NCBI RefSeq assembly: GCF_000717245.1
Contig: NZ_JNYQ01000008.1
Location: 62,001-126,000, forward strand
Direction: 5' to 3'
Source of the DNA: Kitasatospora papulosa
GTDB lineage: Bacteria; Actinomycetota; Actinomycetes; Streptomycetales; Streptomycetaceae
DNA: 64,000 nt
Shown: positions 39,892 to 48,785 of the stretch, piece after piece
Position numbering within the stretch: position 1 is the stretch's first letter
How the letters are laid out: each line of letters starts with the position of its first letter
Notes under the pieces: generated by a model
Seen by the model: the letters and a program-made list of their open reading frames with translations, nothing else
Told to the model about the DNA's origin: nothing
Databases searched by the model: none
Program-made: the position numbers and the translations under genes

Positions 39892-41439
39892 TCAGCGCTG
39901 CGGCGGCAGCCCTGTTGGGGAGGGGAACACCTTCGCCGGCGCCGGGGAGGACCGGGTGGCGGCCACCCGGATGTCGGCGAGGTCCCGCACGGTGGCCACG
40001 TCGCTGAAGGGCAGCAGCACGTCGCCGACGATCTGGTAGGGCTCGCTGCCCTTGCCTGCGATCAGGACGATGTCGTCCGGGCCGGCGGCCGACAGGGCGA
40101 ACTCGATGGCCGTGCGGCGGTCGGTGAAGCGTTCGTACGGGGTGCCGGTCGCCTCGATACCGGGGACGACCTGGTCCATGATGACTTCCGGGTCCTCGGT
40201 CCGCGGATTGTCCGAGGTCAGCACCACCAGGTCGGAGTGCGTCCCTGCGATCCTCCCCATGTCGGTTCGTTTGGTGGTGTCCCTGTCGCCGCCGCAGCCG
40301 AAGACGGTGACGACCGCGGAGCGGGCGAAGCCGCGGACGGCGCCGAGCACCTTCTCCAGCGAGTCCGGTGAGTGTGCGTAGTCCACGATCACCGAGGTTC
40401 CCCCGACGGTCGTGAGACGTTCGAACCTGCCCGGGATCTGCGGCATCCGTCCGAGGGCGGAGACAAGCCCCGCGAGGTCGTGCCCGAGGGTGTGGCAGGC
40501 CGCCATCGCGGCCAGCGCGTTGGACACGGAGAAACGGCCGGGGGTGGGAATCGCCGCAGGGTACTTGCGGCCTTGGTGGTGCAGCGTGAAGCGGGTGCCC
40601 GAGGCGTCAGCGGTCAGGTCGGTGGCGCGGAAGTCGGCCTCGGCGTCCAGGGCGTACGTGGTCACCGCTCCGGGCATCATCGCGCCGATACGCGCACCCA
40701 CCGGATCGTCGGCATTGACCACGGCGTGCTCGCACAGCCCTTGGAAGAGCCGGAGTTTGGCGTCCCGGTAGTTCTCCATCGTGCCGTGGTCGTCCAGGTG
40801 GTCCTGACTCAGATTGGTGAAGACCCCCACGTCGATGAAGGTCCTGTCGATCCGGTGCGTCAGCAACCCCATGGACGTGGCCTCCAGCACGACGGTGCCC
40901 ACCCCACGGTCGCGCATGTACCCCAGCAGGTACTGCAGGTCGGGCGATTCCGGGGTGCTCAGCACCGACCGGGGCATCGGGATCAGCTCGTCGCCGATAC
41001 GGCTCCCGGCGGTGCCGATGACCCCCGCCCTCGCTCCCTCGGAGATCCGCAGCGCGGACTCGACCATGTACGAGACGGAGGTCTTTCCGTTCGTGCCCGT
41101 GATCGCCACCATGTCCATCCGTCGCCCTGGCTCGCCGAAATAGCGGGAGGCGGCCACGGCGGCCGTGCGCCGGGCGTCCGGGACCTGTACGACACAGACG
41201 TCCCCCGCCGCCGTGGGCACCACACAGCCGTCCTCGACGACGACCGCGGCCGCGCCCCGCGCGAGGGCGGGGGCGACCGCGCCGGGGCCGCCCTCCAAGT
41301 GTCCGGGCACCGCGATGAAGAGCGACCCCGGCACCACCCGGTCCGCATCGAAGGCCGTTCCGGCGGTGATGAGCGCCTTCTCCGGGTCTCCCTGGCGGAT
41401 GTGATGGTTCTGTCCGGCCAGCAGCTCGCTCAGCTTCAA
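39892..41439 (-). CDS. MurE-type Mur ligase (UDP-MurNAc-tripeptide synthetase paralogue)
   Basis: 515 residues from a TTG at 41439 (GAAGGG upstream). N-terminal domain VPGSLFIAVPGHLEGG; central ATPase with the P-loop AITGTNGKTSVSYM; conserved VLEATSMGL and the substrate region FTNLSQDHLDDHGTMENY; C-terminal domain with HSPDSLEKVLGAV and the diaminopimelate-recognising DNPRTEDPEVIMDQV. This is the MurE family, which adds a diamino acid to UDP-MurNAc-L-Ala-D-Glu. The housekeeping murE sits in the dcw cluster, not here, so this is probably a second copy used in a special wall or in a metabolite. It lies 330 bp downstream of the ten-gene metallophore-like operon, on the same strand. Confidence 0.88.
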   Translation of the reverse strand: MKLSELLAGQNHHIRQGDPEKALITAGTAFDADRVVPGSLFIAVPGHLEGGPGAVAPALARGAAAVVVEDGCVVPTAAGDVCVVQVPDARRTAAVAASRYFGEPGRRMDMVAITGTNGKTSVSYMVESALRISEGARAGVIGTAGSRIGDELIPMPRSVLSTPESPDLQYLLGYMRDRGVGTVVLEATSMGLLTHRIDRTFIDVGVFTNLSQDHLDDHGTMENYRDAKLRLFQGLCEHAVVNADDPVGARIGAMMPGAVTTYALDAEADFRATDLTADASGTRFTLHHQGRKYPAAIPTPGRFSVSNALAAMAACHTLGHDLAGLVSALGRMPQIPGRFERLTTVGGTSVIVDYAHSPDSLEKVLGAVRGFARSAVVTVFGCGGDRDTTKRTDMGRIAGTHSDLVVLTSDNPRTEDPEVIMDQVVPGIEATGTPYERFTDRRTAIEFALSAAGPDDIVLIAGKGSEPYQIVGDVLLPFSDVATVRDLADIRVAATRSSPAPAKVFPSPTGLPPQR

Positions 41440-41773
41440 GGTGGTCCCTTCGAGGGTGGCTCGAGCCTTGGTACGGCCGTCGCCGGAACGCCGCGACGGC
41501 AGTGCGCCGAAGCAGCGGTGGTGAAGTCGGGCGTGTGCGGTGTACAAGCGGTGGGCGCCGTGACCGCGTGAGGCGTGGAAGGACGGCGGAGAGGCGGAGC
41601 AGGCATCATCGGCGGACGGGGACGCCCTCACCCAGGGCCGTCAGCCGTGTCCGTCCAGGACGATGCGGCAGCTCACCGGCGCACCGGAGGTGGCCTGGCG
41701 CACCCACTCGCCCAGGACGCCGGTGTGACCCATGGGGCGAGTGTACGTCCGGACGGGCGGTCCGGATTCCGCG
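41440..41773. other. Intergenic region with only a tiny ORF
   Basis: No clear gene. A 30-codon minus-strand ORF (41641-41733) is described separately. The region holds the promoter of the MurE-like gene, which I cannot place. Confidence 0.5.
41641..41733 (-). CDS. Candidate 30-residue ORF
   Basis: ATG 41733 to TGA at 41641, encoding GHTGVLGEWVRQATSGAPVSCR and ending DGHG. No convincing ribosome-binding site; upstream sequence in the frame is open into the end of the ABC ATPase gene, so it could also be the end of a decayed gene. Reported only because it lies in an otherwise empty region. Confidence 0.2.
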   Translation of the reverse strand: MGHTGVLGEWVRQATSGAPVSCRIVLDGHG

Positions 41774-43321
41774 TCAGCGGCGTACTGCGGCTCCCCTCCT
41801 TCCCGACGCACCGACCAGCGCGACCGTGAACGGGTGGCGGGGAGCGTTCAGGATCTGTTCGCTCGTGCCCTCCTCGACCACCGCGCCGCCGTCCAGCACT
41901 GCCACCCTGTCGGCCGGCGCGGCGGTGTCGAGGTCGTGCGTGATCAGTACGACGGCGGGTGCGTCCTGACGGCTCATCAGTGCGCCCAGCAGGTTCAGCA
42001 GGGAGCGCCTGGTGACCGGGTCGAGCCCGCAGGTGATCTCGTCGCAGACGATGACCCGGGGCTCTGCGAGGAGCGCTCTGGCCAGGGCCGCGCGCTGGAG
42101 TTCGCCGCCGGACAGGAGGCCGGGCCGCCTGCGGACGAGTTCCCCGGCCAGCCCGAGGTCCGTCAGTACCCGCCGGGCCCGGGCGACCGCCTCCCGGGGT
42201 TCGGCGCCGCGCAGGCGCACCGCCGTACGGGCCACCTGGTCCAGGACAGGCCGGTGCTCGTCGAAGGCCGCCCGGGCGTCCTGGAAGACGTACTGCACGG
42301 CGGCGAGCTGCGCACGGCTGCGGTCCCGCAGGCTGCGTGGCAGTTCCGTGCCGTCGAGCGTGATCCGCCCGGTGTGATCACGGTGGAGGCCGGCGAGACA
42401 GCGCCCGAGGGTGGTCTTGCCGCTGCCCGAGCGCCCGACGAGGGCCAGGCATTCACCGCTGCGGAGGGTGAGCCGGTCGACGCTCAGCACCGGGACGCGG
42501 GCGCCGCCGGTCCGGTGACGCGCGGTGAGTCCTTCGACGGTGAGCAGTTCGGTACCGGCCTGCCCGGAATCCGCGTACGGCAGGGTGCGCGGTTCGGCGA
42601 GGAGTTCCTTGGTCCACGGGTCTGCGGGCGCGTCCAGGACCCGGTACGCCGGTCCCTGTTCCACCACACGGCCGCCGCGCATCACGAGCACCTCGTCGGC
42701 CAGCGCCCGTACCACGTCGAGGTCGTGGCTGAGCAGCAGTACGGCGATGCCCCGCCCCGCCACGGCCGCGAGTTGCTCGACGATCCGACGTGTGGTCAGG
42801 GCGTCCTGTCCGGTGGTGGGTTCGTCGGCCACGATGATCCCGGCGCCGAGGAGCAGGGCCTGGGCCAGGACGAGGCGCTGCTGCTGGCCTCCGGAGAGTT
42901 GGTGCGGGTACCGGCTCAGCAGCTTTCCGGCGTCGTCGAGCTGGGCGTCGGCGAGTGCCCGCGCGACGCGCTGCCGGGCTGCGGCGCGGCGCCGGGACCG
43001 GGGCAGGTCACGCACCTGCTGCCGCGCCATGTCGCGCAGGAGGGCCCCGGCCCGGCGGGCGGGGTTGAGGACGGCGGCGGGGTGCTGTGGGACGTGTCCG
43101 ACGCGGGTGCCGTGTACGGTCACCTCGCCCGTCACGCGCGCGCCCGCCGGGAACGCGCCGAGCAGGGCGAGGCCGGTCGTGGTCTTGCCGCTGCCGGAGG
43201 CGCCGACCAGGGCGGTCACGGTGCCGGGGCGGATGCGGAGCGAGACCCGGTCGACGAGTGCGCGGCCGTCGACCTCGACCGTCAGTCCGGTGACGGCGGC
43301 GATCACGGGGTTCTCCTTCAT
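41774..43321 (-). CDS. Fused two-domain ABC ATPase of a nickel/peptide-type importer
   Basis: 515 residues, two complete ABC domains in one chain. Domain 1: Walker A VGASGSGKTT (near 40), signature LSGGQQQRL, Walker B IIVADEPTTGQD. Domain 2: Walker A VGRSGSGKTT (near 300), signature LSGGELQRAALA, Walker B VIVCDEITCGLD (with Ile and Thr replacing the usual Pro-Thr). It combines the DppD/CntD and DppF/CntF subunits, which are usually separate. Its ATG overlaps the permease stop by four bases. Powers import of a substrate captured by the SBP5 protein of the same operon. Confidence 0.92.
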   Translation of the reverse strand: MKENPVIAAVTGLTVEVDGRALVDRVSLRIRPGTVTALVGASGSGKTTTGLALLGAFPAGARVTGEVTVHGTRVGHVPQHPAAVLNPARRAGALLRDMARQQVRDLPRSRRRAAARQRVARALADAQLDDAGKLLSRYPHQLSGGQQQRLVLAQALLLGAGIIVADEPTTGQDALTTRRIVEQLAAVAGRGIAVLLLSHDLDVVRALADEVLVMRGGRVVEQGPAYRVLDAPADPWTKELLAEPRTLPYADSGQAGTELLTVEGLTARHRTGGARVPVLSVDRLTLRSGECLALVGRSGSGKTTLGRCLAGLHRDHTGRITLDGTELPRSLRDRSRAQLAAVQYVFQDARAAFDEHRPVLDQVARTAVRLRGAEPREAVARARRVLTDLGLAGELVRRRPGLLSGGELQRAALARALLAEPRVIVCDEITCGLDPVTRRSLLNLLGALMSRQDAPAVVLITHDLDTAAPADRVAVLDGGAVVEEGTSEQILNAPRHPFTVALVGASGRRGAAVRR

Positions 43322-44127
43322 GTACGGCGCCCTTTCCGGACCGGTGTACGGCGTTCCATGGCGGCGTCGACGAGCAGGTTGCCGCCCATGGTCAGCGCGA
43401 CGATGAGCAGGGCCGGAACGACCACCGCCCAGGGCTGGACGATCAGCCCGGTGCGGTTGCGGTCCACCATGACGGCCCAGTCGGCTGCGTCGGGGGCGAC
43501 CCCGATGCCCAGGAAGGCCGCGGTGGCCACCAGGTAGAGCACCCCGGTCAGCCGGATTCCGGCGTCGGCGGCCAGGGTGCGCAGGATGGACCGGCCCACG
43601 TATCCGACGGCGAGGCGCCACCAGCTCTCGCCCTGCATGCGCAGCGCCTCGACCGCGGGACGGGACGCCGCCTCCGCGGCTGCCGCGCGCACGATCCGGG
43701 TCGCGTCCGGGGCGGAGACGAAGGCCACCAGCAGCGCGAGTCCCGCCTTCCCCGGCGGGAAGGCGGCGGCCACCAGCAGGATCATCAGGAGCGAGGGGAC
43801 GGCGAGCAGCACGTCCAGGGGGCGCATCAGCACCTCCTCCAGCCATCTGCGGTGGGTGAGCGCGCAGGCCAGCCCGACCGGCAGGGCCACGAGGTACACG
43901 AGCACGGTGGCGGCCAGGGCGACGAGCACCACGGGCCGTCCACCGAGCAGCACCTGCTGCACGACGTCCCGTCCGACGAAGTCCGTGCCGAGCCGGTGGC
44001 CGGCGTCGAGGGTGAAGGAGGCGGCGCGGGCCGTGGGCTCCCCCACCAGGAGAGGGCCGGCCAGGGCGATGCCGAGCGGGACGGCGACGACGGCGGCCCC
44101 GGGGCCGTATCCGCCCAGTCGCTTCAT
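43318..44127 (-). CDS. ABC importer permease (DppC/NikC/CntC type)
   Basis: 269 residues, five or six helices. The N-terminal HRLGTDFVGRDVVQQVLLGGR is the NikC/DppC-type conserved stretch (LGTDxxGRD), and the EAA-type contact loop is EALRMQGESWWRLAVGYVGRSI. Overlaps its neighbours on both sides by 4 bp. Forms the transmembrane pore with the other permease. Confidence 0.9.
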   Translation of the reverse strand: MKRLGGYGPGAAVVAVPLGIALAGPLLVGEPTARAASFTLDAGHRLGTDFVGRDVVQQVLLGGRPVVLVALAATVLVYLVALPVGLACALTHRRWLEEVLMRPLDVLLAVPSLLMILLVAAAFPPGKAGLALLVAFVSAPDATRIVRAAAAEAASRPAVEALRMQGESWWRLAVGYVGRSILRTLAADAGIRLTGVLYLVATAAFLGIGVAPDAADWAVMVDRNRTGLIVQPWAVVVPALLIVALTMGGNLLVDAAMERRTPVRKGRRT

Positions 44128-45077
44128 GCCGCGGCCCCCGAGCGTGGTGCGAGCCGGTGGGTGACGAGGTCGGCACCGAGGTTGAGCAGGACGGTGGCGA
44201 CACCGAAGACCACCGCGAGCCCCTGGACGACGGGGATGTCGCGGTCGGCGACGGCGTTCATCAGGACGGTGCCGAGTCCGGGGATCACGTAGAGGGCCTC
44301 CACGACGATGACGCCGCACAGCAGCCAGTCGATGGTGCGGGCGAGCTGCTGGGTGGCGGGGGCGAGGGCGTTGGGCAGGGCGTGTCCGTAGCGGATGCGG
44401 GCCCCGGGGATTCCGTACCGCCGGGCATGGGCGGTCCAGGGGGCGGCGAGCGCGTCGATCATGCCCGCCCTGACCAGCCGCGCGAGCGAGCAGACGGGCC
44501 GGGCGAGCAGGACCAGGACGGGCAGGACGAGCGCGGCGGGGTGGGCGAGCAGATCGGTGCCGTACCCCACGGCGGTCGGCGGCAGCCAGCCGAGACGCAG
44601 CGCGAGGACGCTCACCAGGAGCACTCCGAGGGCGAATTCCGGCACGGCGTAGACGCCGAGGGTGGCGGAGCTGATCAGCCGGTCGGTGAGGCGGCCCTCG
44701 TGCCGGGCGGCGAGTACGCCGAGGCCCACCGACACGGGAACCAGGATCAGGACCGTGAGGGTGGCGAGGAGCAGGGTCGGGCCGAAGCCGTCGGCGAGGA
44801 ATCCGGCCACCGGCCGCCCCGAGGTGAGCGAGGTCCCGAAGTCGCCGTGCAGCAGCCCCACGACCCAGTCGGTCAGCCGCTCGTGGGCGGGGCGGTCCAG
44901 TCCCATCGCCTCGCGTACGGCCGCGATGCGCTGCGGGTCGGGCTGGTCACCGGCGAAGGCCACCGCGGCGTCGCCCGGCAGCGCCTCGGTGAGCCCGAAG
45001 ACCAGCAGCACGACGGCCGCGGTCTGCAGGACGCCGAGGAGCAGCCGCCGGGCGATCCAGGAGCGCAGTGCGTTCAC
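44124..45077 (-). CDS. ABC importer permease (DppB/NikB/CntB type)
   Basis: 317 residues from a GTG at 45077. N-terminal RRLLLGVLQTAAVVLLVFGL and the characteristic VREAMGLDRPAHERLTDWVVGLLHGDFGTSLTSGRPV, with the later FALGVLLVSVLALRLGWLPPTAVGYG, are typical of the DppB family. Overlap of 4 bp with both neighbouring genes. Pairs with the DppC-type permease. Confidence 0.9.
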   Translation of the reverse strand: MNALRSWIARRLLLGVLQTAAVVLLVFGLTEALPGDAAVAFAGDQPDPQRIAAVREAMGLDRPAHERLTDWVVGLLHGDFGTSLTSGRPVAGFLADGFGPTLLLATLTVLILVPVSVGLGVLAARHEGRLTDRLISSATLGVYAVPEFALGVLLVSVLALRLGWLPPTAVGYGTDLLAHPAALVLPVLVLLARPVCSLARLVRAGMIDALAAPWTAHARRYGIPGARIRYGHALPNALAPATQQLARTIDWLLCGVIVVEALYVIPGLGTVLMNAVADRDIPVVQGLAVVFGVATVLLNLGADLVTHRLAPRSGAAA

Positions 45078-46669
45078 GCCAGCCAGACCTTGTCGAAGCG
45101 CGCCCAGTCCAGGGTGTTGGCGGGTGCCTCCCGGGCGACGCCCCGCAGGGAGGAGGCGGTGCCGAGGATCCAGTCGCCGAATCCCCAGACCAGGAAGCCT
45201 CCTTCGGCGTGCAGTCGTCGCTGCATACGGGTGTAGAGCGCGGCCCGTGCCGTACGGTCGCGGGTGGACTGGGCCTGCCGGTAGAGGGCGTCGAAGTTCT
45301 TGTCCTGCCATTTGGTGGCGTTGGTGGTGGAGTCGGTGAGCAGCCGCTGGGAGATGTGGGACTCGATGGGCATGGCTCCGGACCGGTAGCAGCACAGGGT
45401 GCCGGAGTCGAGGATGTCCTTCCAGTAGGAGTCCTTGCTGCCCATCCGTACGTCGACGGTGACCCCGGCGCGTGCCGCCTGGTCGCGGAAGATCCCGGCG
45501 GCCTCGGTGAATCCGGCGGCGACGGCCGAGGTGTCGAGTGTGACCCTCAGCTTCTCCGCACCGGCCTTCCGGAGGAGGTGGCGGGCGCGGTCGATGTCCT
45601 GTTCACGCTGCGGGAGTTCGTCGGCGTAGTACTCGTATCCCTTTCCGAAGAGGTCGTTGCCCGTCTCTCCCGCGCCGGAGAGGGCGCCTTTCACGAGTTC
45701 CTCGCGGTCGGCGAGGAGGAAGAACGCCTCGCGGACCCGGGGGTCGTCGAAGGGCGGGCGATCGGTCTTCATGGCGAAGGCCTGCATGGCGCTGTTGCGG
45801 AGCCGGACGATCGTGATGCCGCCCGACTTCTCGTGGGCGCGCCCGGTGGCGGGGTTGAGTTCGTGCGCGTACTCGACCTGTCCGCCGAGGAGGGCGTTGA
45901 TCCGGGCGGACTCCTCGTTGGCGACGACGAATTCGAGCTCGTCCAGGTGGGGGGCGCCGTCCCAGTGGGCGTCGTGGCGGCGTAGCACGGTGGAGCGTCC
46001 GGGTGCGAAGGAGACGAACCGGAAGGGGCCGGAGCCGATCGGCGCACGGTCGAAGCCGGTGGCGTCGTCCTGCACGATGTAGGTGCCGAAGGCGGCCATC
46101 ACGTTGGGGAATTCGGCGGTCGGCCGCTTCAGCACGAACTCGACGGTCCGCTCCCCGGTCGCACGGCTCGCCCGGAGGTCGATGGGTTCCAGGGAGGCGC
46201 GGGCCCGGTACGCCTTGTCGGGGTCGGCGATGCGGCGGTAGCTGTACAGGACGTCGGCGGCCGTCACCGGCTTCCCGTCGTGGAACTGCGCCTGTCGCAG
46301 CGTGACGTTCCAGCGGTCGAGGCCGGCGTTCGGCTCCCATGCCTCGGCGAGGCGTGGCACGGCTGCGAGGTCGGCGCCGTAGTCGGCGAGCTTGTCGAAC
46401 AGCGCCTTGCTCCGGGCGGCGTCGGCGAAGAGGTTGCCCAGATGCGGGTCGAGCGTCTCGCTCGCGCCGCCTCCGGCGAAGGCGGCGCGCACCCGTCCGC
46501 CGCGCCGGGGGGTGCCGTCCCCCTTGCCCGCCGCGGATCCGGTGGCCTCGGGCCCGGAACATCCGGCGAGCGCGAGGGCGCCGAAGCCGGCCGCTCCGCC
46601 GGCCGCTGCGAGGAAGCCGCGTCTGCGCAGGCCGGGGAAGCGATCGTGTCTGTCGGCCGATTCGGTCAT
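45074..46669 (-). CDS. ABC importer substrate-binding lipoprotein (SBP family 5)
   Basis: 531 residues. The N-terminus has a twin-arginine-type motif RRRGFLAAAGGAA and a lipobox LAGC (Cys near 37), so it is probably exported by Tat and lipid-anchored. Family 5 landmarks: ETLDPHLGNLFADAARSKALFDKLADYG, LRQAQFHDGKPVTAADVLYSYRRI, APIGSGPFRFVSFAPG and the C-terminal RMQRRLHAEGGFLVWGFGD. These resemble the peptide/nickel binding proteins such as NikA, CntA and OppA. In this operon it would capture the metal-loaded product of the biosynthetic genes. Identifying the ligand would need structure or binding data. Confidence 0.92.
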   Translation of the reverse strand: MTESADRHDRFPGLRRRGFLAAAGGAAGFGALALAGCSGPEATGSAAGKGDGTPRRGGRVRAAFAGGGASETLDPHLGNLFADAARSKALFDKLADYGADLAAVPRLAEAWEPNAGLDRWNVTLRQAQFHDGKPVTAADVLYSYRRIADPDKAYRARASLEPIDLRASRATGERTVEFVLKRPTAEFPNVMAAFGTYIVQDDATGFDRAPIGSGPFRFVSFAPGRSTVLRRHDAHWDGAPHLDELEFVVANEESARINALLGGQVEYAHELNPATGRAHEKSGGITIVRLRNSAMQAFAMKTDRPPFDDPRVREAFFLLADREELVKGALSGAGETGNDLFGKGYEYYADELPQREQDIDRARHLLRKAGAEKLRVTLDTSAVAAGFTEAAGIFRDQAARAGVTVDVRMGSKDSYWKDILDSGTLCCYRSGAMPIESHISQRLLTDSTTNATKWQDKNFDALYRQAQSTRDRTARAALYTRMQRRLHAEGGFLVWGFGDWILGTASSLRGVAREAPANTLDWARFDKVWLA

Positions 46670-47517
46670 GGTCGTTCTCCTGTTGCTGGGTGTGCCGGGT
46701 CGCCGGCGGGCGTCCGGGCCGGGTTCCCGGTGGATTTCCTGGCGACGAGGTGGAGCCGGTCGCCGTCGGCGGTGTCCCCGGTTCCGGCGCCCGGCTGCCA
46801 GGCGGGTTCGGTGCGCGGGCCGGGTCCGTCGTGCAGGGCGAGGACGTCGAAGCCGTGGACGGCGAGGAAGTGGCGCAGTTCCTGGGGCAGGAGCAGCCGC
46901 CACGCGGAGTGCTCCACGACGGGCGGGCTGCCGTCGTCGGCGGTCCAGCTCCGGGTGCGCCGCAGGAGCTGGGCGGCCCGGTCGACGCGCAGTGCGGTGG
47001 TCGAGCGGTACGTCGTGCCGTGCCAGGTGAAGCGGGCCGTGGACGGCGCGGCCGGGGGTTCGTCCCGGCCGAGGAAGTACGCGCCGTTGCGCATCTCCGC
47101 GACCAGCAGCCCGCCGGGCACCAGGGTGCGGCGGCAGGACCTCAGGAATCCGTCGAGCTGTTCGTTGGTGTGGCAGTAGAGCAGCGAACTGTCCAGGCAC
47201 ACCACGGCGTCGAAGACCCGCTGACCGAAATCGAACCGGCTGAGATCGGCCGTCACGTACGCCGGTCCCGGGTGGTGTGCGCGGGCGTGGGCGAGCATGG
47301 TCCCGGAGAGGTCGGCGGCGGTGACCCTGCGCCCCGCACGGTGGAGCCAGGCGGCGTCCCGGCCGGTTCCGCAGCCCAGGTCGAGGACGGTGGGGCCGGC
47401 GGCGTGGCGGCACAGGACGTCCTGCGCCCACCGCCCCGCGAGGTGTTCGGGGTCGGGGAACCTGGCCTCGTACAGCTCCGGGTGGTCGGTGAGCAGGTTT
47501 CCGGTGCGGTCCCTCAT
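46666..47517 (-). CDS. Class I SAM-dependent methyltransferase
   Basis: 283 residues. SAM motif I is VLDLGCGTGRDAAWL (near 45), followed by VTAADLSGTMLAHARAHH and VVCLDSSLLYCH (motif II/IV region), then TLVPGGLLVAEM (motif III). The last about 30 residues are a Pro/Thr-rich extension. The fold is common to small-molecule N-, O- and S-methyltransferases. Since it is embedded in the operon with 4-bp overlaps, it probably methylates the metabolite built by the ligase and PLP enzyme; the acceptor atom cannot be predicted. Confidence 0.88.
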   Translation of the reverse strand: MRDRTGNLLTDHPELYEARFPDPEHLAGRWAQDVLCRHAAGPTVLDLGCGTGRDAAWLHRAGRRVTAADLSGTMLAHARAHHPGPAYVTADLSRFDFGQRVFDAVVCLDSSLLYCHTNEQLDGFLRSCRRTLVPGGLLVAEMRNGAYFLGRDEPPAAPSTARFTWHGTTYRSTTALRVDRAAQLLRRTRSWTADDGSPPVVEHSAWRLLLPQELRHFLAVHGFDVLALHDGPGPRTEPAWQPGAGTGDTADGDRLHLVARKSTGNPARTPAGDPAHPATGERP

Positions 47518-48785
47518 GCCGCCACCGCCACGGGGACGGGACGTGTCGTGGGCAGGGTGCCGTTGCGGTGCAGCCAGGTCACCGCGCCCGCCGAGACGAG
47601 TCCGGCCGCCAGGCAGCAGGCCCAGGGGAGCAGGGCGGCGGGGCTGCCTCCCCCGCCCGGTGCGGCGTCCATGGCCCGGCCGACGGCCGCGTTCCCGACG
47701 GCCGCGGCGATGCCGGAGACGGCGTAGAAGATCCCGAAGTACGTGCCTGTCAGCTCCTTGCGCCCGAAGCCCGGGATCAGCTCCATGACGAACGGCTGAG
47801 CCACCATCACTCCCAGGTGGAGCTGGAGTGCTCCGGCCAGCACGGGCAGGGCGCGCAGGGTGGCGTCGAGGGGCCCGTCCGGGGGTGTACCGGTACCGGC
47901 GACGAGCATCGGCGGGACGAAGGCCAGCCCCATCAGCACCAGTCCGGCGGCGATCCAGCGCCCTCGCGTTCCGCGTCGCGACAGAGCGCGGGTGATCCGC
48001 AGCTGGAAGGCGATGCCCGCGATCGTCCCGACCAGGAAGACGAGTCCGGCGGCGCCGTCCCACCCGGTGGCGTGCCGTGCGCCGGCCGGGAGCAGGAGGT
48101 AGAGCTGGTTCTCGAGGGTGAACATGCCGACCATGGCCAGCGCGAAGGCGAGGAAGGCGCGGTTGCCGACCGCCTCGCGCCAGTCGGCGGTGACGCTGCC
48201 GGTGGCCGGTGGGACCTGCCGGGCGGGGAGCACCAGAGCCTGGGCGACGGTGAGCAGCGCGAAGATCCCGGCGGCGGTGAGTGCGGAGGCCCGGAAGTCG
48301 ACGAGGAGCAGGGCGCTTCCCAGCAGGGGGCCGATGAGCGCGCCGGTCGTCGCGAAGACGTTGAACAGGGCGAACGCCTCGGCTCTGCGTTCGCCCGCCT
48401 CCTGGGCGAGGTAGGTGCGGACGGCGGGATTGAACAGGGCGCCCGCGAGGCCGCTGAGTACGGAGGCGGCGAGCAGCACGAGCAGACCGTCGCCGAGCGC
48501 GAAGAGGGCGAAGCCGACGGTGCGTATCGCGCAGCCGGCGATGATGACGCCGCGGGCGCCGAGCCGGTCGGCGGCGGAGCCGCCTATGAGGAAGAGTCCC
48601 TGCTGGCTCAGGTTGCGTACGCCGAGGACGATCCCGACGACGGCCGCCGACATCCCGAGGTCGTCGCCGAGGTGGGTGGCGAGGTAGGGGACGAGCAGGT
48701 AGAAGCCGGTGTTGACACCGAGCTGGTTGACGAGCAGCAGGCGGATGGCGAGCGGGAATCCGCGGATCTCGTTCCATGTGTTCAT
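47514..48785 (-). CDS. MFS exporter
   Basis: 423 residues with 12 helices. MFS motif A appears as GGSAADRLGARGVIIAG; other MFS motifs are LNALAGALFNPAVRTYLAQE-like (LSGLAGALFNPAVRTYL) and GIFYAVSGIAAAVGNAAVG. It fits the drug:H+ antiporter-like group to which staphylopine exporter CntE also belongs, although I cannot show orthology. Location between the biosynthetic and import genes suggests it exports the product. Start ATG 48785, overlapping the epimerase stop by 4 bp. Confidence 0.88.
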   Translation of the reverse strand: MNTWNEIRGFPLAIRLLLVNQLGVNTGFYLLVPYLATHLGDDLGMSAAVVGIVLGVRNLSQQGLFLIGGSAADRLGARGVIIAGCAIRTVGFALFALGDGLLVLLAASVLSGLAGALFNPAVRTYLAQEAGERRAEAFALFNVFATTGALIGPLLGSALLLVDFRASALTAAGIFALLTVAQALVLPARQVPPATGSVTADWREAVGNRAFLAFALAMVGMFTLENQLYLLLPAGARHATGWDGAAGLVFLVGTIAGIAFQLRITRALSRRGTRGRWIAAGLVLMGLAFVPPMLVAGTGTPPDGPLDATLRALPVLAGALQLHLGVMVAQPFVMELIPGFGRKELTGTYFGIFYAVSGIAAAVGNAAVGRAMDAAPGGGGSPAALLPWACCLAAGLVSAGAVTWLHRNGTLPTTRPVPVAVAA

